Positions 8,113 through 15,825 of a DNA stretch of 64,000 nt are shown here, piece after piece (position 1 is the first letter of the stretch; each line of letters opens with the position of its first letter). Source of the stretch: Halosegnis rubeus. Its GTDB lineage: Archaea > Halobacteriota > Halobacteria > Halobacteriales > Haloarculaceae. The stretch is from positions 186,001 through 250,000 of the forward strand of contig NZ_QJOW01000002.1 in assembly GCF_009184545.1 (NCBI RefSeq), given 5' to 3'. The notes under the pieces were generated by a model, which saw only the letters and a list, made by a program, of their open reading frames with translations, made no database searches and had not been told where the DNA came from. A program made the translations under genes and the position numbers.

Positions 8113-9954
8113 TCAGTCGGCCGGCTCGGCGACCTCGAGCGGTTCCTGTGCCTGCTCGATGAACTCCACGAGCGGGAGCTCGCTGGGCTCGTTGTCGATG
8201 AGCACGTCGAGCGGGAGCGTCGGCGCGCCGTCGATGAGATTCTCCATCAAGACGAGTCGCTCGCGGGCGCGCGACATCCCGACGTAGAAGACGCGGCGTT
8301 CGTTGTCCGTCAACACGGGGACCGGGTCGGTTCCCTTCTCGAACTCCACCGCTTCGGGGAGCCGGTCGCGGTCGACGCTGGCCGCCATCTGCTCGACGAC
8401 CTTCTCCGTGAGGTCGGTACAGACGAAGACGTGGTCGGCCTCGCGACCCTTCGCGGAGTGGATGGTGCCCACGCGGACGCGGTCGGCGTCCATCCCCTGA
8501 TACGGCCCGTCGAAGTAGGCGTCGACGGACCGCTCTTGGAAGTTCGAGGTGCGGGTGAGCATGTCCGACGCGCCGGCGACGCCGGGCGTGAAGGGAGCGT
8601 ACTCCTCGATGAAGTCGGGACTGACCTCGAAATCCTCCAGTCGCGCATTGTTCTGCTCTTTCAGCTCGTCGAGCGCGTCGAAGAGGTCGTCGCGCTCTTT
8701 CGTGCCGAACGCGGAGTCGGCGAGCATCTCGGCCAGCCGCCGCGCCTCCAGTCCGGTCATGTGTCCCTCGTCGGTCTTCTTCTCGACGGCGCGGACGTAC
8801 CCTTCGAGCCGGTCGGTCCACATCCGGATGTCCGTCAGCGAGGTGTACGGAATCCCCATCGAGGTGAACTCCTCCATGAACTGGAACAGCTGATAGCGCG
8901 CCCGGAACAGCACCATCACGGTCTCGTCCTCGGTCGCCTCGATGGTGTCGCGGACGTTCCGCGTCAAATCGAACATCGACGGCGAGCGAATCCCCTCGAC
9001 GGTGCCGCCCTCCTTGCGCGGGTTCAGGTCCTTCTCCTGTCGCTCGTCGATGTGGCGGATCTCGCGGTTGACGACGTTGAGCACGTTCGACGGGAGCCGG
9101 TAGGAGTTCGGCAAGATTACGTCGTCGTCGGGGTCGGCCTCGAGCAGGAGCGCGGGGTCGGCCCCCTGCCACGCGTAGACGACCTGGTCGTCGTCGCCGG
9201 CGATGAGCACCGACTCCATGTGGGGTCGCCACTCCTCGTAGGCGTCGTGTTGGAGCGTCGTGATGTCCTGGAACTCGTCGATGACGAGGTGGTCGACGTT
9301 CGGAACGAGCGAGCGCTGGGTGACGCGTTCGAGCATGTCGGCGAAGCCGACGACGCCGTGTTCCCCCTTGTACGCGCGCCACGCCCGGATGACCTCCGGC
9401 ACGTCGATGCGGTCGTCGTCCGACGGCCACGTCGGGGTGTACTTGTTGCCCGTCTGTGAGTTGGGGTCCTCCTCCGGCGGGAGTCGAACCTCCTCCACGT
9501 CCCACTGGAAGGGTACGTCGTACCAGTCGGCCACGTCCCGGCGGGTGCGCTGGAGCCACTCGGAGGTGGCGAGAATCTTGTTGCCGATGGTGGTCGAGCG
9601 CGACGAGCGCCGCCGGTTGGAGTCGTACTCACCCTCGAACTCGATGCCGTACTCCGAGCAGAACTCCTTTTTCTCGTCCTCGCCGACCACGTCGCCGCGT
9701 GATAAGTCGAGCAGCTCGTACGCCTTCGCGTGCATCGTGGAGACGTTCCCCTTCAGCGACTTCGGCGAGCGGTCGAGTCGTTCGGCGAGTCGCTCGCGAA
9801 TCTCCGCGGCGGCCGCCCGGGTGTAGGAGACGACGAGGATGTCCCGCACGTCGACGCCGTCGTCGAGCATCTCGTCGACGCGGTCCAATAGCGCGGTGGT
9901 CTTCCCGCTGCCGGGACCACCGAACAGCCGCGTCAGGTGCGTATCGTCGGTCAT
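8113..9954 (-). CDS. UvrD/Rep-type superfamily 1 DNA helicase
   Basis: This ATP-dependent 3'-5' helicase has the SF1A motifs in order: Walker A GGPGSGKTT at residues 12-20, motif Ia (VSYTRAAAAEIRERL), Walker B VIDEFQDIT near 235, motif III GDDDQVVYAWQGADP, motif V TIHSAKGREADHVFV near 485 and motif VI FYVGMSRARERLVL near 560. The ATG at 9954 is chosen because the Walker A then falls at the usual distance; an open frame continues upstream but reads as non-coding. At 613 residues it is shorter than bacterial UvrD. Role: DNA repair or replication fork processing, inferred. Confidence 0.9.
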   Translation of the reverse strand: MTDDTHLTRLFGGPGSGKTTALLDRVDEMLDDGVDVRDILVVSYTRAAAAEIRERLAERLDRSPKSLKGNVSTMHAKAYELLDLSRGDVVGEDEKKEFCSEYGIEFEGEYDSNRRRSSRSTTIGNKILATSEWLQRTRRDVADWYDVPFQWDVEEVRLPPEEDPNSQTGNKYTPTWPSDDDRIDVPEVIRAWRAYKGEHGVVGFADMLERVTQRSLVPNVDHLVIDEFQDITTLQHDAYEEWRPHMESVLIAGDDDQVVYAWQGADPALLLEADPDDDVILPNSYRLPSNVLNVVNREIRHIDERQEKDLNPRKEGGTVEGIRSPSMFDLTRNVRDTIEATEDETVMVLFRARYQLFQFMEEFTSMGIPYTSLTDIRMWTDRLEGYVRAVEKKTDEGHMTGLEARRLAEMLADSAFGTKERDDLFDALDELKEQNNARLEDFEVSPDFIEEYAPFTPGVAGASDMLTRTSNFQERSVDAYFDGPYQGMDADRVRVGTIHSAKGREADHVFVCTDLTEKVVEQMAASVDRDRLPEAVEFEKGTDPVPVLTDNERRVFYVGMSRARERLVLMENLIDGAPTLPLDVLIDNEPSELPLVEFIEQAQEPLEVAEPAD

Positions 9955-10074
9955 AGAGACATGAACACGACCACCGGGCATAAGGGGCGTGGCTTCGCTG
10001 GGCCGCTCGTCCGCCGCAATCCGTGCTACCACGTACCACACATTTATTGCCACCGGGGCTAACTATCTGCTTGT

Positions 10075-10248
10075 ATGGCGACCGCGAACGACATCTTCGA
10101 CGACTTCCTCGCAGACAGGGGCCACGAGACGGAAACCGAGACGCCGGCGTGGGAGGAGGATTATAATAAAAAGCGGTGCCCGGAGTGTGGCGGACTCCAC
10201 GAGATGGCGGCCTCGGAGTGTACCGTCTGCGGCTGGACGCCGAACTAA
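10075..10248 (+). CDS. CxxC zinc-ribbon microprotein, 57 aa
   Basis: Starting at ATG 10075, the 57-residue product has an acidic amino half (DIFDDFLADRGHETETETPAWEEDYNKK) and a compact zinc ribbon RCPECGGLHEMAASECTVCGW. It matches the haloarchaeal HVO_0416-type zinc-finger microproteins, as far as I recall. Four Cys in two CxxC pairs should hold one zinc. The function is unknown, but the family is nearly universal in haloarchaea. A TATA-like ATTTATTG lies about 28 bases before the ATG, consistent with a leaderless transcript. Confidence 0.8.
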   Translation: MATANDIFDDFLADRGHETETETPAWEEDYNKKRCPECGGLHEMAASECTVCGWTPN

Positions 10249-10317
10249 CCGGCGTCTCGTTCTCGCGTCGCTCGCGCTCACCAGCGAACGCGTCGGGGAG
10301 TGAAACGTGTCCCCGGA

Positions 10318-10343
10318 GGGAGGAGGGTGGGGGGAGTCCTCCC
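10318..10343. repeat. inverted repeat with G-rich loop
   Basis: GGGAGGA and TCCTCCC form perfect 7-base arms around a 12-base, almost all-G loop, just after the zinc-ribbon gene. The G runs (10315-10334) could also form a two-layer quadruplex. No T-rich tract follows on the + strand, so it is not a typical archaeal terminator. Confidence 0.5.
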
Positions 10344-10372
10344 GACAGGGACGAGGTGGGGATGCACCCAAA

Positions 10373-10392
10373 ACTGGGTGCACCCGGTTGTA
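10373..10392. repeat. inverted repeat TGCACCC-6-GGGTGCA
   Basis: Perfect 7-base arms with an AAAACT loop, extendable by two G-C pairs past one mismatch. It precedes a TATA-like GTGTATAAG (about 10401-10409) in front of rimI, so it could be an operator for that promoter or an RNA hairpin ending the upstream transcript. Confidence 0.5.
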
Positions 10393-10464
10393 AATGGTAG
10401 GTGTATAAGAAAGTGCTGGCTGCCGGCGACCAAGGCTTTACTGGCCGACCGACGTACGACGAAT

Positions 10465-10935
10465 GTGACGACAGCCGGGAGCCAGCCGACCGACGGGCCG
10501 ACGATTCGGCAGGCGACGCGGGCGGACCTGCTCGACGTGTACCGCATCGAGACCACGTCGTTTCCCCAGCCGTGGCCCTACGCCGCCTTCGAGCAGTTCC
10601 TCGGTCAGCCCGGATTTCTCGTCGCCGGCGAGCGGTCAGTCGACGGCTTCATCGTCGCCGACACCGTCCCGAACGGCGGGACGCCGCTCGGCCACGTCAA
10701 GGACCTCGCGGTCCGCCCCGACGCCCGCGGGCAGGGACTCGGCGCGAATCTCCTCGGGACCGCCCTCAGTATCTGTCGACGCCAGGGCGTCGGCCGCGTC
10801 AAGCTCGAAGTGCGGGAGACCAACGACACCGCCAAGCGCCTCTACGAGCGGTTCGGCTTCGAGATTCACCGACGACTTCCCCGGTACTACGACGACGGCG
10901 AGGACGCGTTCGTGATGGTGTGTCCCCTACAGTAG
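10465..10935 (+). CDS. rimI: ribosomal protein S18-alanine N-acetyltransferase family (GNAT)
   Basis: A single GNAT acetyltransferase of 156 residues, using GTG 10465. The acetyl-CoA site is DLAVRPDARGQGLGANLL near 85-100, followed by KLEVRETNDTAKRLYERFGF, the typical last part of RimI/Naa10-like enzymes, and RRLPRYYDDGEDAFVM. Archaeal homologues acetylate protein amino termini, as the NatA catalytic subunit does. Upstream is a long structured spacer; downstream its end overlaps a convergent NUDIX gene by nine bases. Confidence 0.88.
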   Translation: MTTAGSQPTDGPTIRQATRADLLDVYRIETTSFPQPWPYAAFEQFLGQPGFLVAGERSVDGFIVADTVPNGGTPLGHVKDLAVRPDARGQGLGANLLGTALSICRRQGVGRVKLEVRETNDTAKRLYERFGFEIHRRLPRYYDDGEDAFVMVCPLQ

Positions 10936-11469
10936 CCCGTCCGCCCGCGCGAGCAGAATCCCCTCGATGGTGGCGTCGTTGGCTGGCGCTTCGCGTGCGC
11001 GGGCCAGCGCCTCCGCCACTGGGACGCGCACCACGTCGATGAACTCGTTGCCGTCGAGCTTGCGCTTCCCGTCGGTGAGTCCCTCCGCATAGACGATGCC
11101 GCGACGGTGACGGAGGACGCCCGTCGAACACCAGAACTCCTCGACGTGCGCGACGGAGTCGGGGACGAAGCCGGTCTCTTCCTCCAGTTCGCGCGCGCCG
11201 GCCTCGGCGTACGTCTCGCCGTCCTCGACGATGCCGGCCACGAGCTCGAGACAGTGCTCGCGGATGGCCGGCCGGAACTGCTCTACCATCACCAGGTCGT
11301 CGCCGTCCTGTGCGACGACGACGACCGCCGGCGGCAGGTCAGCCCAGTAGTACTTCTTCGTCGTGGCGTCGGGCTGGCGCACCTCGTCGTAGCCGCCGGT
11401 GTACCAGCCGGTCTCGTACTCGGCGACGGACTCGACGACCGGCCAGTCGTGGTCTGCGTTGTCGCTCAC
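10927..11469 (-). CDS. NUDIX hydrolase (ADP-ribose pyrophosphatase-like)
   Basis: NUDIX enzymes hydrolyse nucleoside diphosphates linked to another moiety. The box is visible as GIVEDGETYAEAGARELEEETGF (residues about 78-100), with the expected REx2EE metal-binding core and upstream VVVVAQDGDDLVMVEQFRP typical of ADP-ribose/NADH pyrophosphatases. Start is GTG 11469, overlapping the upstream gene's stop in a GTGA junction. It is the last gene of a three-gene coupled operon; substrate is inferred. Confidence 0.88.
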   Translation of the reverse strand: MSDNADHDWPVVESVAEYETGWYTGGYDEVRQPDATTKKYYWADLPPAVVVVAQDGDDLVMVEQFRPAIREHCLELVAGIVEDGETYAEAGARELEEETGFVPDSVAHVEEFWCSTGVLRHRRGIVYAEGLTDGKRKLDGNEFIDVVRVPVAEALARAREAPANDATIEGILLARADGLL

Positions 11470-11864
11470 GGCTGCACCACCGTCACACGATACGTGACGT
11501 TCTCGAAGGTGACGAAGACGGCGTCGCCCGACATGTTTGACGCGTACCGCTGTCTGAACACGTCGCGCTCGTCGAACACCGAGTGGGTAAACGTCTCCTT
11601 GATGCCGAACGGTCCCCTGTAGTAGGCCGTCGAGCGCGCCGTCCCGCCGTCTGCTGCGCTCACCGCGCCGTAGGTGTACGGAAACCGTTGCTCGGAGAGG
11701 TTCGCGCCGTCGATGGGAACGACTCCATCTGGAGCCTCGGCCGCCGTCGCCTCGGCGTAGTAGGGGTCGCCGCTCTGGAGCAGCGACGGCAGCGCCCCGA
11801 GCGCGAGCAGCAGGACGACGACCACCAGCAGTCCGAGCGTGACGTTGCGCGTGATGCGTCTCAC
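11466..11864 (-). CDS. membrane-anchored hypothetical protein, 132 aa
   Basis: Start GTG 11864 overlaps the upstream stop as GTGA. The product has one amino-terminal transmembrane helix (about residues 8-30, LGLLVVVVLLLALGALPSLL) and an outside domain of about 100 residues rich in Tyr, Phe and small residues, with no recognised fold. The helix could be a signal anchor; no Cys lipobox is seen. It is sandwiched between a DUF5809-like gene and a NUDIX gene by 4-base overlaps on both sides, so the three are almost surely made together. Confidence 0.7.
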   Translation of the reverse strand: MRRITRNVTLGLLVVVVLLLALGALPSLLQSGDPYYAEATAAEAPDGVVPIDGANLSEQRFPYTYGAVSAADGGTARSTAYYRGPFGIKETFTHSVFDERDVFRQRYASNMSGDAVFVTFENVTYRVTVVQP

Positions 11865-12319
11865 GACGCGGCTCCCTCCACACTCTCCTCGCTTCCGTCG
11901 CCTTCCTTCAGGATGTCTCGGTACACCTTCCCGTACGCCTGTCGCCGCAGCGTGCCGACGGCGGCTTCCTCCTCGGCGTGGAACGTCGCAGCGACGACGG
12001 TGTCTCCCGCAGGGGCGACGTGCCACGCGACGTTGTCAACCTCGTCGCTCCCCTCCAGTTCGACGGCGAACTCCGAGTCTTCGACCACTGACTCGAACTC
12101 TCCGCGCGTGCCGACCGTCACCTTGAGCAGGGAGGCGAACAGCGCGTCCAGTGCCGTCTCGATGACGTCGCTCGTGACGCGGTCGCCGTACTCCTCGCGG
12201 TCGAACGCCATCGCCTTGGCCGTCTCCCGGACGACCGTCTGTGCCGTCGGCGCGAGGTCGCTGTACGCCTCCCGGGCCTCCGTCGCCGTCGTCGGGGCGA
12301 GCCACCCGTCTTCGTGCAT
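11861..12319 (-). CDS. conserved haloarchaeal protein (DUF5809-like)
   Basis: The 152-residue protein begins MHEDGWLAPTTATEAREAY and includes AQTVVRETAKAMAFDREEYGDRVT, which matches a conserved haloarchaeal family I recall as DUF5809. The fold appears helical at the front and beta-rich later (EVDNVAWHVAPAGDTVVAATF), with an acidic tail. No catalytic motif is known. It heads the coupled operon with the anchored protein and the NUDIX enzyme and is divergent from the arylsulfotransferase-like gene. Confidence 0.7.
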   Translation of the reverse strand: MHEDGWLAPTTATEAREAYSDLAPTAQTVVRETAKAMAFDREEYGDRVTSDVIETALDALFASLLKVTVGTRGEFESVVEDSEFAVELEGSDEVDNVAWHVAPAGDTVVAATFHAEEEAAVGTLRRQAYGKVYRDILKEGDGSEESVEGAAS

Positions 12320-12391
12320 ACCTCCCGTACGTGGTCGTCGGTGGTAGATATACCGAAACAGTATCCTACCCTGCCCGACACGTCAGAGTCG

Positions 12392-13729
12392 ATGCCCGCC
12401 CGCTCGACCCTCCGCCGTGCCCTCCTCGCGGTCGTCGTCGTCTGTCTCGTCGGCCTGCTCGTCGGCTATCTCACCGGCCCGCACGACCCGACGACGACCG
12501 ACGGCTTCCGCCCGACCGACGCCGGGGGGTACGACCCCGCCGCCCTCGAATCGGCCGCCAACGTCACCGTCGCCGCCACTCAGGGCGTCCCCGAATCCGA
12601 CGCCGCGGGTGAACTCGTCGCGCTCACCGACGAGGGGAACGTCGCGTACCGCAACGACACCCTCCAGACCTACTTCGACGTGGACCCCGTCCCCGACGCC
12701 CCCTACGTCGTCGAGTACGTCGGCGCCGAGAAGCTGACCGGCGACGCCTGTGCCGGCGTCTCCACCGACACCTGCTCGCGAAACGTCTACGAGCGGCTGA
12801 ATCTCCGCACCGACGAGACCACCCGCCTGTGGTCGAAGACGACGCCGCGTATCCCGTCGAACCGATACCACGACATCGACCGCGTCAACGGGACCCACAT
12901 CGCCGTCGCCGACATCTACGAGGACGCGCTCTACACCGTCGACCTCGCGACCGGCGAGGAGGTGTGGCGCTGGAACGCCGAGGAGGACTACGACCGCTCG
13001 TCGGGCGGGTCGCCCGGCGACTGGACCCACGTCAACGACATCGAGACGACGCCAGACGGCCGGTTCCAGGCCAGCCTCCGGAATCAGGACTCCGTCGTCT
13101 TCGTCCGGCCCGGCGAGGGCTTGGTGGCCGAACAGACGCTCGGCTCCGACGGCGCTCACAGCGTCCTGTACGAACAACACAACCCCGACTACATCCCCGC
13201 GGCGAACGGCGGCCCGGGCGTTCCGGTCGCCGACTCCGAGAATCGCCGCGTCGTCGAGTACCAGCGACAGGACGGCGAGTGGGTCCAGACGTGGGCGTGG
13301 ACCGACGCGCGACTCCAGTGGCCGCGCGACGCCGACCGACTCCCGGACGGCTCGACGCTCGTCACCGACAGCCACGGCGACCGCGTCATCGAGGTCGCGC
13401 CCGACGGCACCGTGCTCTGGTCCGCGACCGTCCGGCTCCCGTACGAGGCGGAACGACTCGCCACGCCCAGCGAGTCGGGTGGCGGTCCGGCCGTCGACAC
13501 CGGCGACCCCGGTATCGACCCGAGCGCGGGGCTGCTCGCGAATCCGGGCTACACCCTCCGAACCGCCGTCCCCCAACTACTCGTCAACGGGCTGTTGTAC
13601 GTCTCGCCCTCGTGGGTTCTGTATCCCGAGCTGCTCGTAGTGCTCGCGTTAGGGTTGACGCTGCTCGCGTGGGGCGTGGGAGAAATCTGGTGGCGGCGCG
13701 ACCGCATCCGGGCCGCGGTCGGGCGCTAA
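12392..13729 (+). CDS. arylsulfotransferase-like membrane-anchored beta-propeller protein
   Basis: The ATG at 12392 gives 445 residues: an amino-terminal membrane helix (about 8-28), an extracellular repeat domain with ASST-like blades (HDIDRVNGTHIAVADIY, THVNDIETTPDGRFQASL, SVLYEQHNPDYIPAANGGPGVPVADS, DADRLPDGSTLVTDSHGDRV) and a carboxyl-terminal helix (about 410-430). The blades and buried His residues fit the arylsulfotransferase (ASST) superfamily. True sulfotransferase activity is not assured; many archaeal members have unknown substrates. It is convergent with the DUF5810-like gene, overlapping by four bases. Confidence 0.75.
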   Translation: MPARSTLRRALLAVVVVCLVGLLVGYLTGPHDPTTTDGFRPTDAGGYDPAALESAANVTVAATQGVPESDAAGELVALTDEGNVAYRNDTLQTYFDVDPVPDAPYVVEYVGAEKLTGDACAGVSTDTCSRNVYERLNLRTDETTRLWSKTTPRIPSNRYHDIDRVNGTHIAVADIYEDALYTVDLATGEEVWRWNAEEDYDRSSGGSPGDWTHVNDIETTPDGRFQASLRNQDSVVFVRPGEGLVAEQTLGSDGAHSVLYEQHNPDYIPAANGGPGVPVADSENRRVVEYQRQDGEWVQTWAWTDARLQWPRDADRLPDGSTLVTDSHGDRVIEVAPDGTVLWSATVRLPYEAERLATPSESGGGPAVDTGDPGIDPSAGLLANPGYTLRTAVPQLLVNGLLYVSPSWVLYPELLVVLALGLTLLAWGVGEIWWRRDRIRAAVGR

Positions 13730-14175
13730 TTCTCGTCTTCGTCGTCGGGTTCGTCTGCTTCGCTCTCGGCCAGCATCTCTTTCGTCAGTTCGCGTGCCTC
13801 CTCTAACACCGCCTGCGTGTCCTCGTCCATCTCTACGTCCGCCTGTGACGGCAGCTCCTGGTCGTGTGCGTGACCGTGGTCGTGACCCGAGTGGTCGTGT
13901 CCCTCGCTCTCGAACAGTTCGCCCGAGCGACCACTCTCTCGGTCGGATCGCCCGCCGGTGGTGTCCTCGAACACCTGTGGGTACTCGTCTTCCTCCGCGA
14001 ACTCGCGGACGCGCTCGGCGAGCTCCGCTTCGCCCTCCTCGGCCCAGTCGGGGGCGTGCTCGTCGAGCCACGCCTCGTGGCCGTCGTCACCGAGGATGGC
14101 GGTGAAGGCGAGGTGGTTCGCGAGGTGGCGAGCGTCGACCTGCGGGTCGTCACAGACGGGACACGCGTAGCCCAT
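13726..14175 (-). CDS. DUF5810-like zinc-finger protein
   Basis: The 149-residue protein starts MGYACPVCDDPQVDARHLANHLAFTA, a C2H2-like finger (Cys5, Cys8, His17 and His21), followed by HEAWLDEHAPDW. The middle is His/Asp-rich (DHSGHDHGHAHDQ), and the tail is very acidic. This amino end is conserved in haloarchaea as DUF5810. The His-rich stretch could bind metal; function is unknown. Confidence 0.78.
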   Translation of the reverse strand: MGYACPVCDDPQVDARHLANHLAFTAILGDDGHEAWLDEHAPDWAEEGEAELAERVREFAEEDEYPQVFEDTTGGRSDRESGRSGELFESEGHDHSGHDHGHAHDQELPSQADVEMDEDTQAVLEEARELTKEMLAESEADEPDDEDEN

Positions 14176-14222
14176 ACCCGACGTGGGGTATCGGGAGGGA
14201 AAAACACAGCGTCCCCGCGAAC

Positions 14223-14609
14223 TCAGAAGTCGTCGGGGGCCTCGTCCTCAACGTCGCGTTTCATCGAGTCGCGCCGCGCTTTCGCGTCGCGACCCGTTGC
14301 TTCGAGCAGAAACTCGTTTTTCGCGGTGTTGGCGTCGCCGGCGGTGTCCACGTCGCCCGTCTCCATCAGGTCCTCCAGTTCGCGCTCCTCGAAGTTGACC
14401 GCGAGGGTGTCCTTCTTGCTTCCGTACGTTACGGCACCGACGACGATGCGCTCGAACACCGGGTTCTCGGGGTTCTCGATGACGAACAGGTCCGAGTCGT
14501 TGTACTCTTGTGTGTCGGTGATCTCGCCGAAGTACTCCTGGACGGTCGATTCGAGGTCGGGGATTCGCTCCTCGAGATACTCCCCGCGCCGCATCTTATA
14601 CTCCTCCAT
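14223..14609 (-). CDS. DUF5611 family protein
   Basis: The 128-residue protein begins MEEYKMRRGEYLEERIPDLE and carries FGEITDTQEYNDSDLFVIENPENPVFERIVVGAVTY, recalled as the haloarchaeal DUF5611 signature. The predicted fold is mixed alpha/beta with an acidic end. ATG 14609 is used; an internal Met five codons later is possible. Function is unknown. It follows the DUF7093-like gene by 39 bases on the same strand. Confidence 0.72.
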   Translation of the reverse strand: MEEYKMRRGEYLEERIPDLESTVQEYFGEITDTQEYNDSDLFVIENPENPVFERIVVGAVTYGSKKDTLAVNFEERELEDLMETGDVDTAGDANTAKNEFLLEATGRDAKARRDSMKRDVEDEAPDDF

Positions 14610-14648
14610 ACGGCCGATTCGACACCCGATGGTTTACGGATTTCGGAG

Positions 14649-15380
14649 CTATCGGGCGTCGAGATACCCTCGGTGACACGCCGGACACGCGTCGCCTTCC
14701 CGCAGCGAGGAGGCGTCCATCTGCTCTGTGAATCCACACTCCGGGCAGACGTACTCGCCGTCGAGAATGCTCGTCGCCGCCGGCTCCGTCGTCGCCTCCG
14801 CCCCCTCGGTTGATTCCGACTGTGGCGACTCGTCGCTCGACTCCGTGGACGCCGACGCCTCGACCCCTTCGTCGCCCGTCAGCGTGCTCGGGTCGAACTG
14901 GTCGCTCTCGTCCGGCCACTGCCCAGGTTCACGCATCGCCGACTTCGGCGTCTCCGTCGGCTCGTCGTCGAGGATCTCCGCGTCCTCCTCGCTCGGGTCG
15001 GCGGGTGGCTCCTCGTCGTCCTCGCCGGACGTGAACCCCGGGTCCACCGCCGGGTCGGACTCGAGCGGCGGTTCGTCACCGCCCGGCCCCGGCTCTCCGC
15101 CGGCAGTCGCCGCCGCGACCGCCGGCTCAGGCTCCGACTCGGCGTCTGTTTCTGCCGCCGATTCCGGCTCCGGGTCGGTCGCGTCGTCGACGGCCACGTC
15201 CGACGGTTCGACGATGGAGGTGACTTCCTTGCTCTCGGAGGTGACGCGGCGCTCGCCACAGCGGCGACACTCCTCGATTTCGCGGACGACGGTGATCGCC
15301 TCGCTCCCTTGCTCGGTTCGTTCACGCTCGGTGTCCGCCTCCTCGAAGGCGTGCCCGAGTAGCGAACACGTAACTCCCAT
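14649..15380 (-). CDS. DUF7093-like zinc-ribbon protein with long acidic linker
   Basis: The 243-residue protein has ordered ends and a low-complexity middle. The amino end MGVTCSLLGHAF... includes the knuckle EECRRCGERRVTSESKEV (about 36-54). Residues about 60-200 are a Glu/Asp/Pro/Ser linker. The carboxyl end YVCPECGF...ACPACHRGY is a full CxxC-CxxC zinc ribbon. The architecture suggests a tethered nucleic-acid or protein-binding module. It heads the same-strand run with the DUF5611 and DUF5810 genes and is divergent from the small winged-helix gene. Confidence 0.75.
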   Translation of the reverse strand: MGVTCSLLGHAFEEADTERERTEQGSEAITVVREIEECRRCGERRVTSESKEVTSIVEPSDVAVDDATDPEPESAAETDAESEPEPAVAAATAGGEPGPGGDEPPLESDPAVDPGFTSGEDDEEPPADPSEEDAEILDDEPTETPKSAMREPGQWPDESDQFDPSTLTGDEGVEASASTESSDESPQSESTEGAEATTEPAATSILDGEYVCPECGFTEQMDASSLREGDACPACHRGYLDAR

Positions 15381-15485
15381 TGGTCATCTTCCCGTCGTCG
15401 CGGGCATAAGGCTACCGACGCCCCCGACGAGTGTCTGACGCGCGCCCTACGAACGGTTATGTCGCCCCGCCACGTAGCCGTGAGT

Positions 15486-15779
15486 ATGCAGGCGAAGTCG
15501 ACCTATCGCGACCGCGACGAGACGGAACTCGCGGTGCTCGACACGCTGGTCGACGCACGCGAGGAGGGGCTCACGATCTTCGAGGTGCGCGCCAGCGTCG
15601 ACGCCTCCATCGACGACATCGAGGAGAGTCTCGCCGCGCTGAAAGCAGACGACCTCATCCGCGTCACCAACGCCGACAGCGAGACCCGCATCTACCCCCG
15701 CGACCGCGTGATTCCCGACGACGAGGAGACGGACGACCCATCAGTCGTCGATGCGCTCCGCGAGCGGCTCCCCTTCTAG
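15486..15779 (+). CDS. small winged-helix protein (DUF6432-like)
   Basis: From ATG 15486 (an in-frame ATG nine codons upstream is less likely), the 97-residue protein reads as one winged helix: ETELAVLDTLVDAREEGLTIFEVRASVDASIDDIEESLAALKADDLIRV, then a wing (ETRIYPRDRVI) and an acidic tail. It corresponds to the haloarchaeal DUF6432 group as I recall. DNA targets are unknown. It precedes the YgfZ-like gene by 46 bases on the same strand. Confidence 0.72.
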   Translation: MQAKSTYRDRDETELAVLDTLVDAREEGLTIFEVRASVDASIDDIEESLAALKADDLIRVTNADSETRIYPRDRVIPDDEETDDPSVVDALRERLPF

Positions 15780-15825
15780 TTTCGACGACGAGCCGTTTTT
15801 CACCCTCGGCACACTTCGGTAGGTA

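Noticed and set aside
12383-13576. A 397-codon frame antisense to the arylsulfotransferase-like gene
   Set aside because: Low-complexity Val/Gly/Asp composition and clear domain signals on the + strand show it is a shadow.
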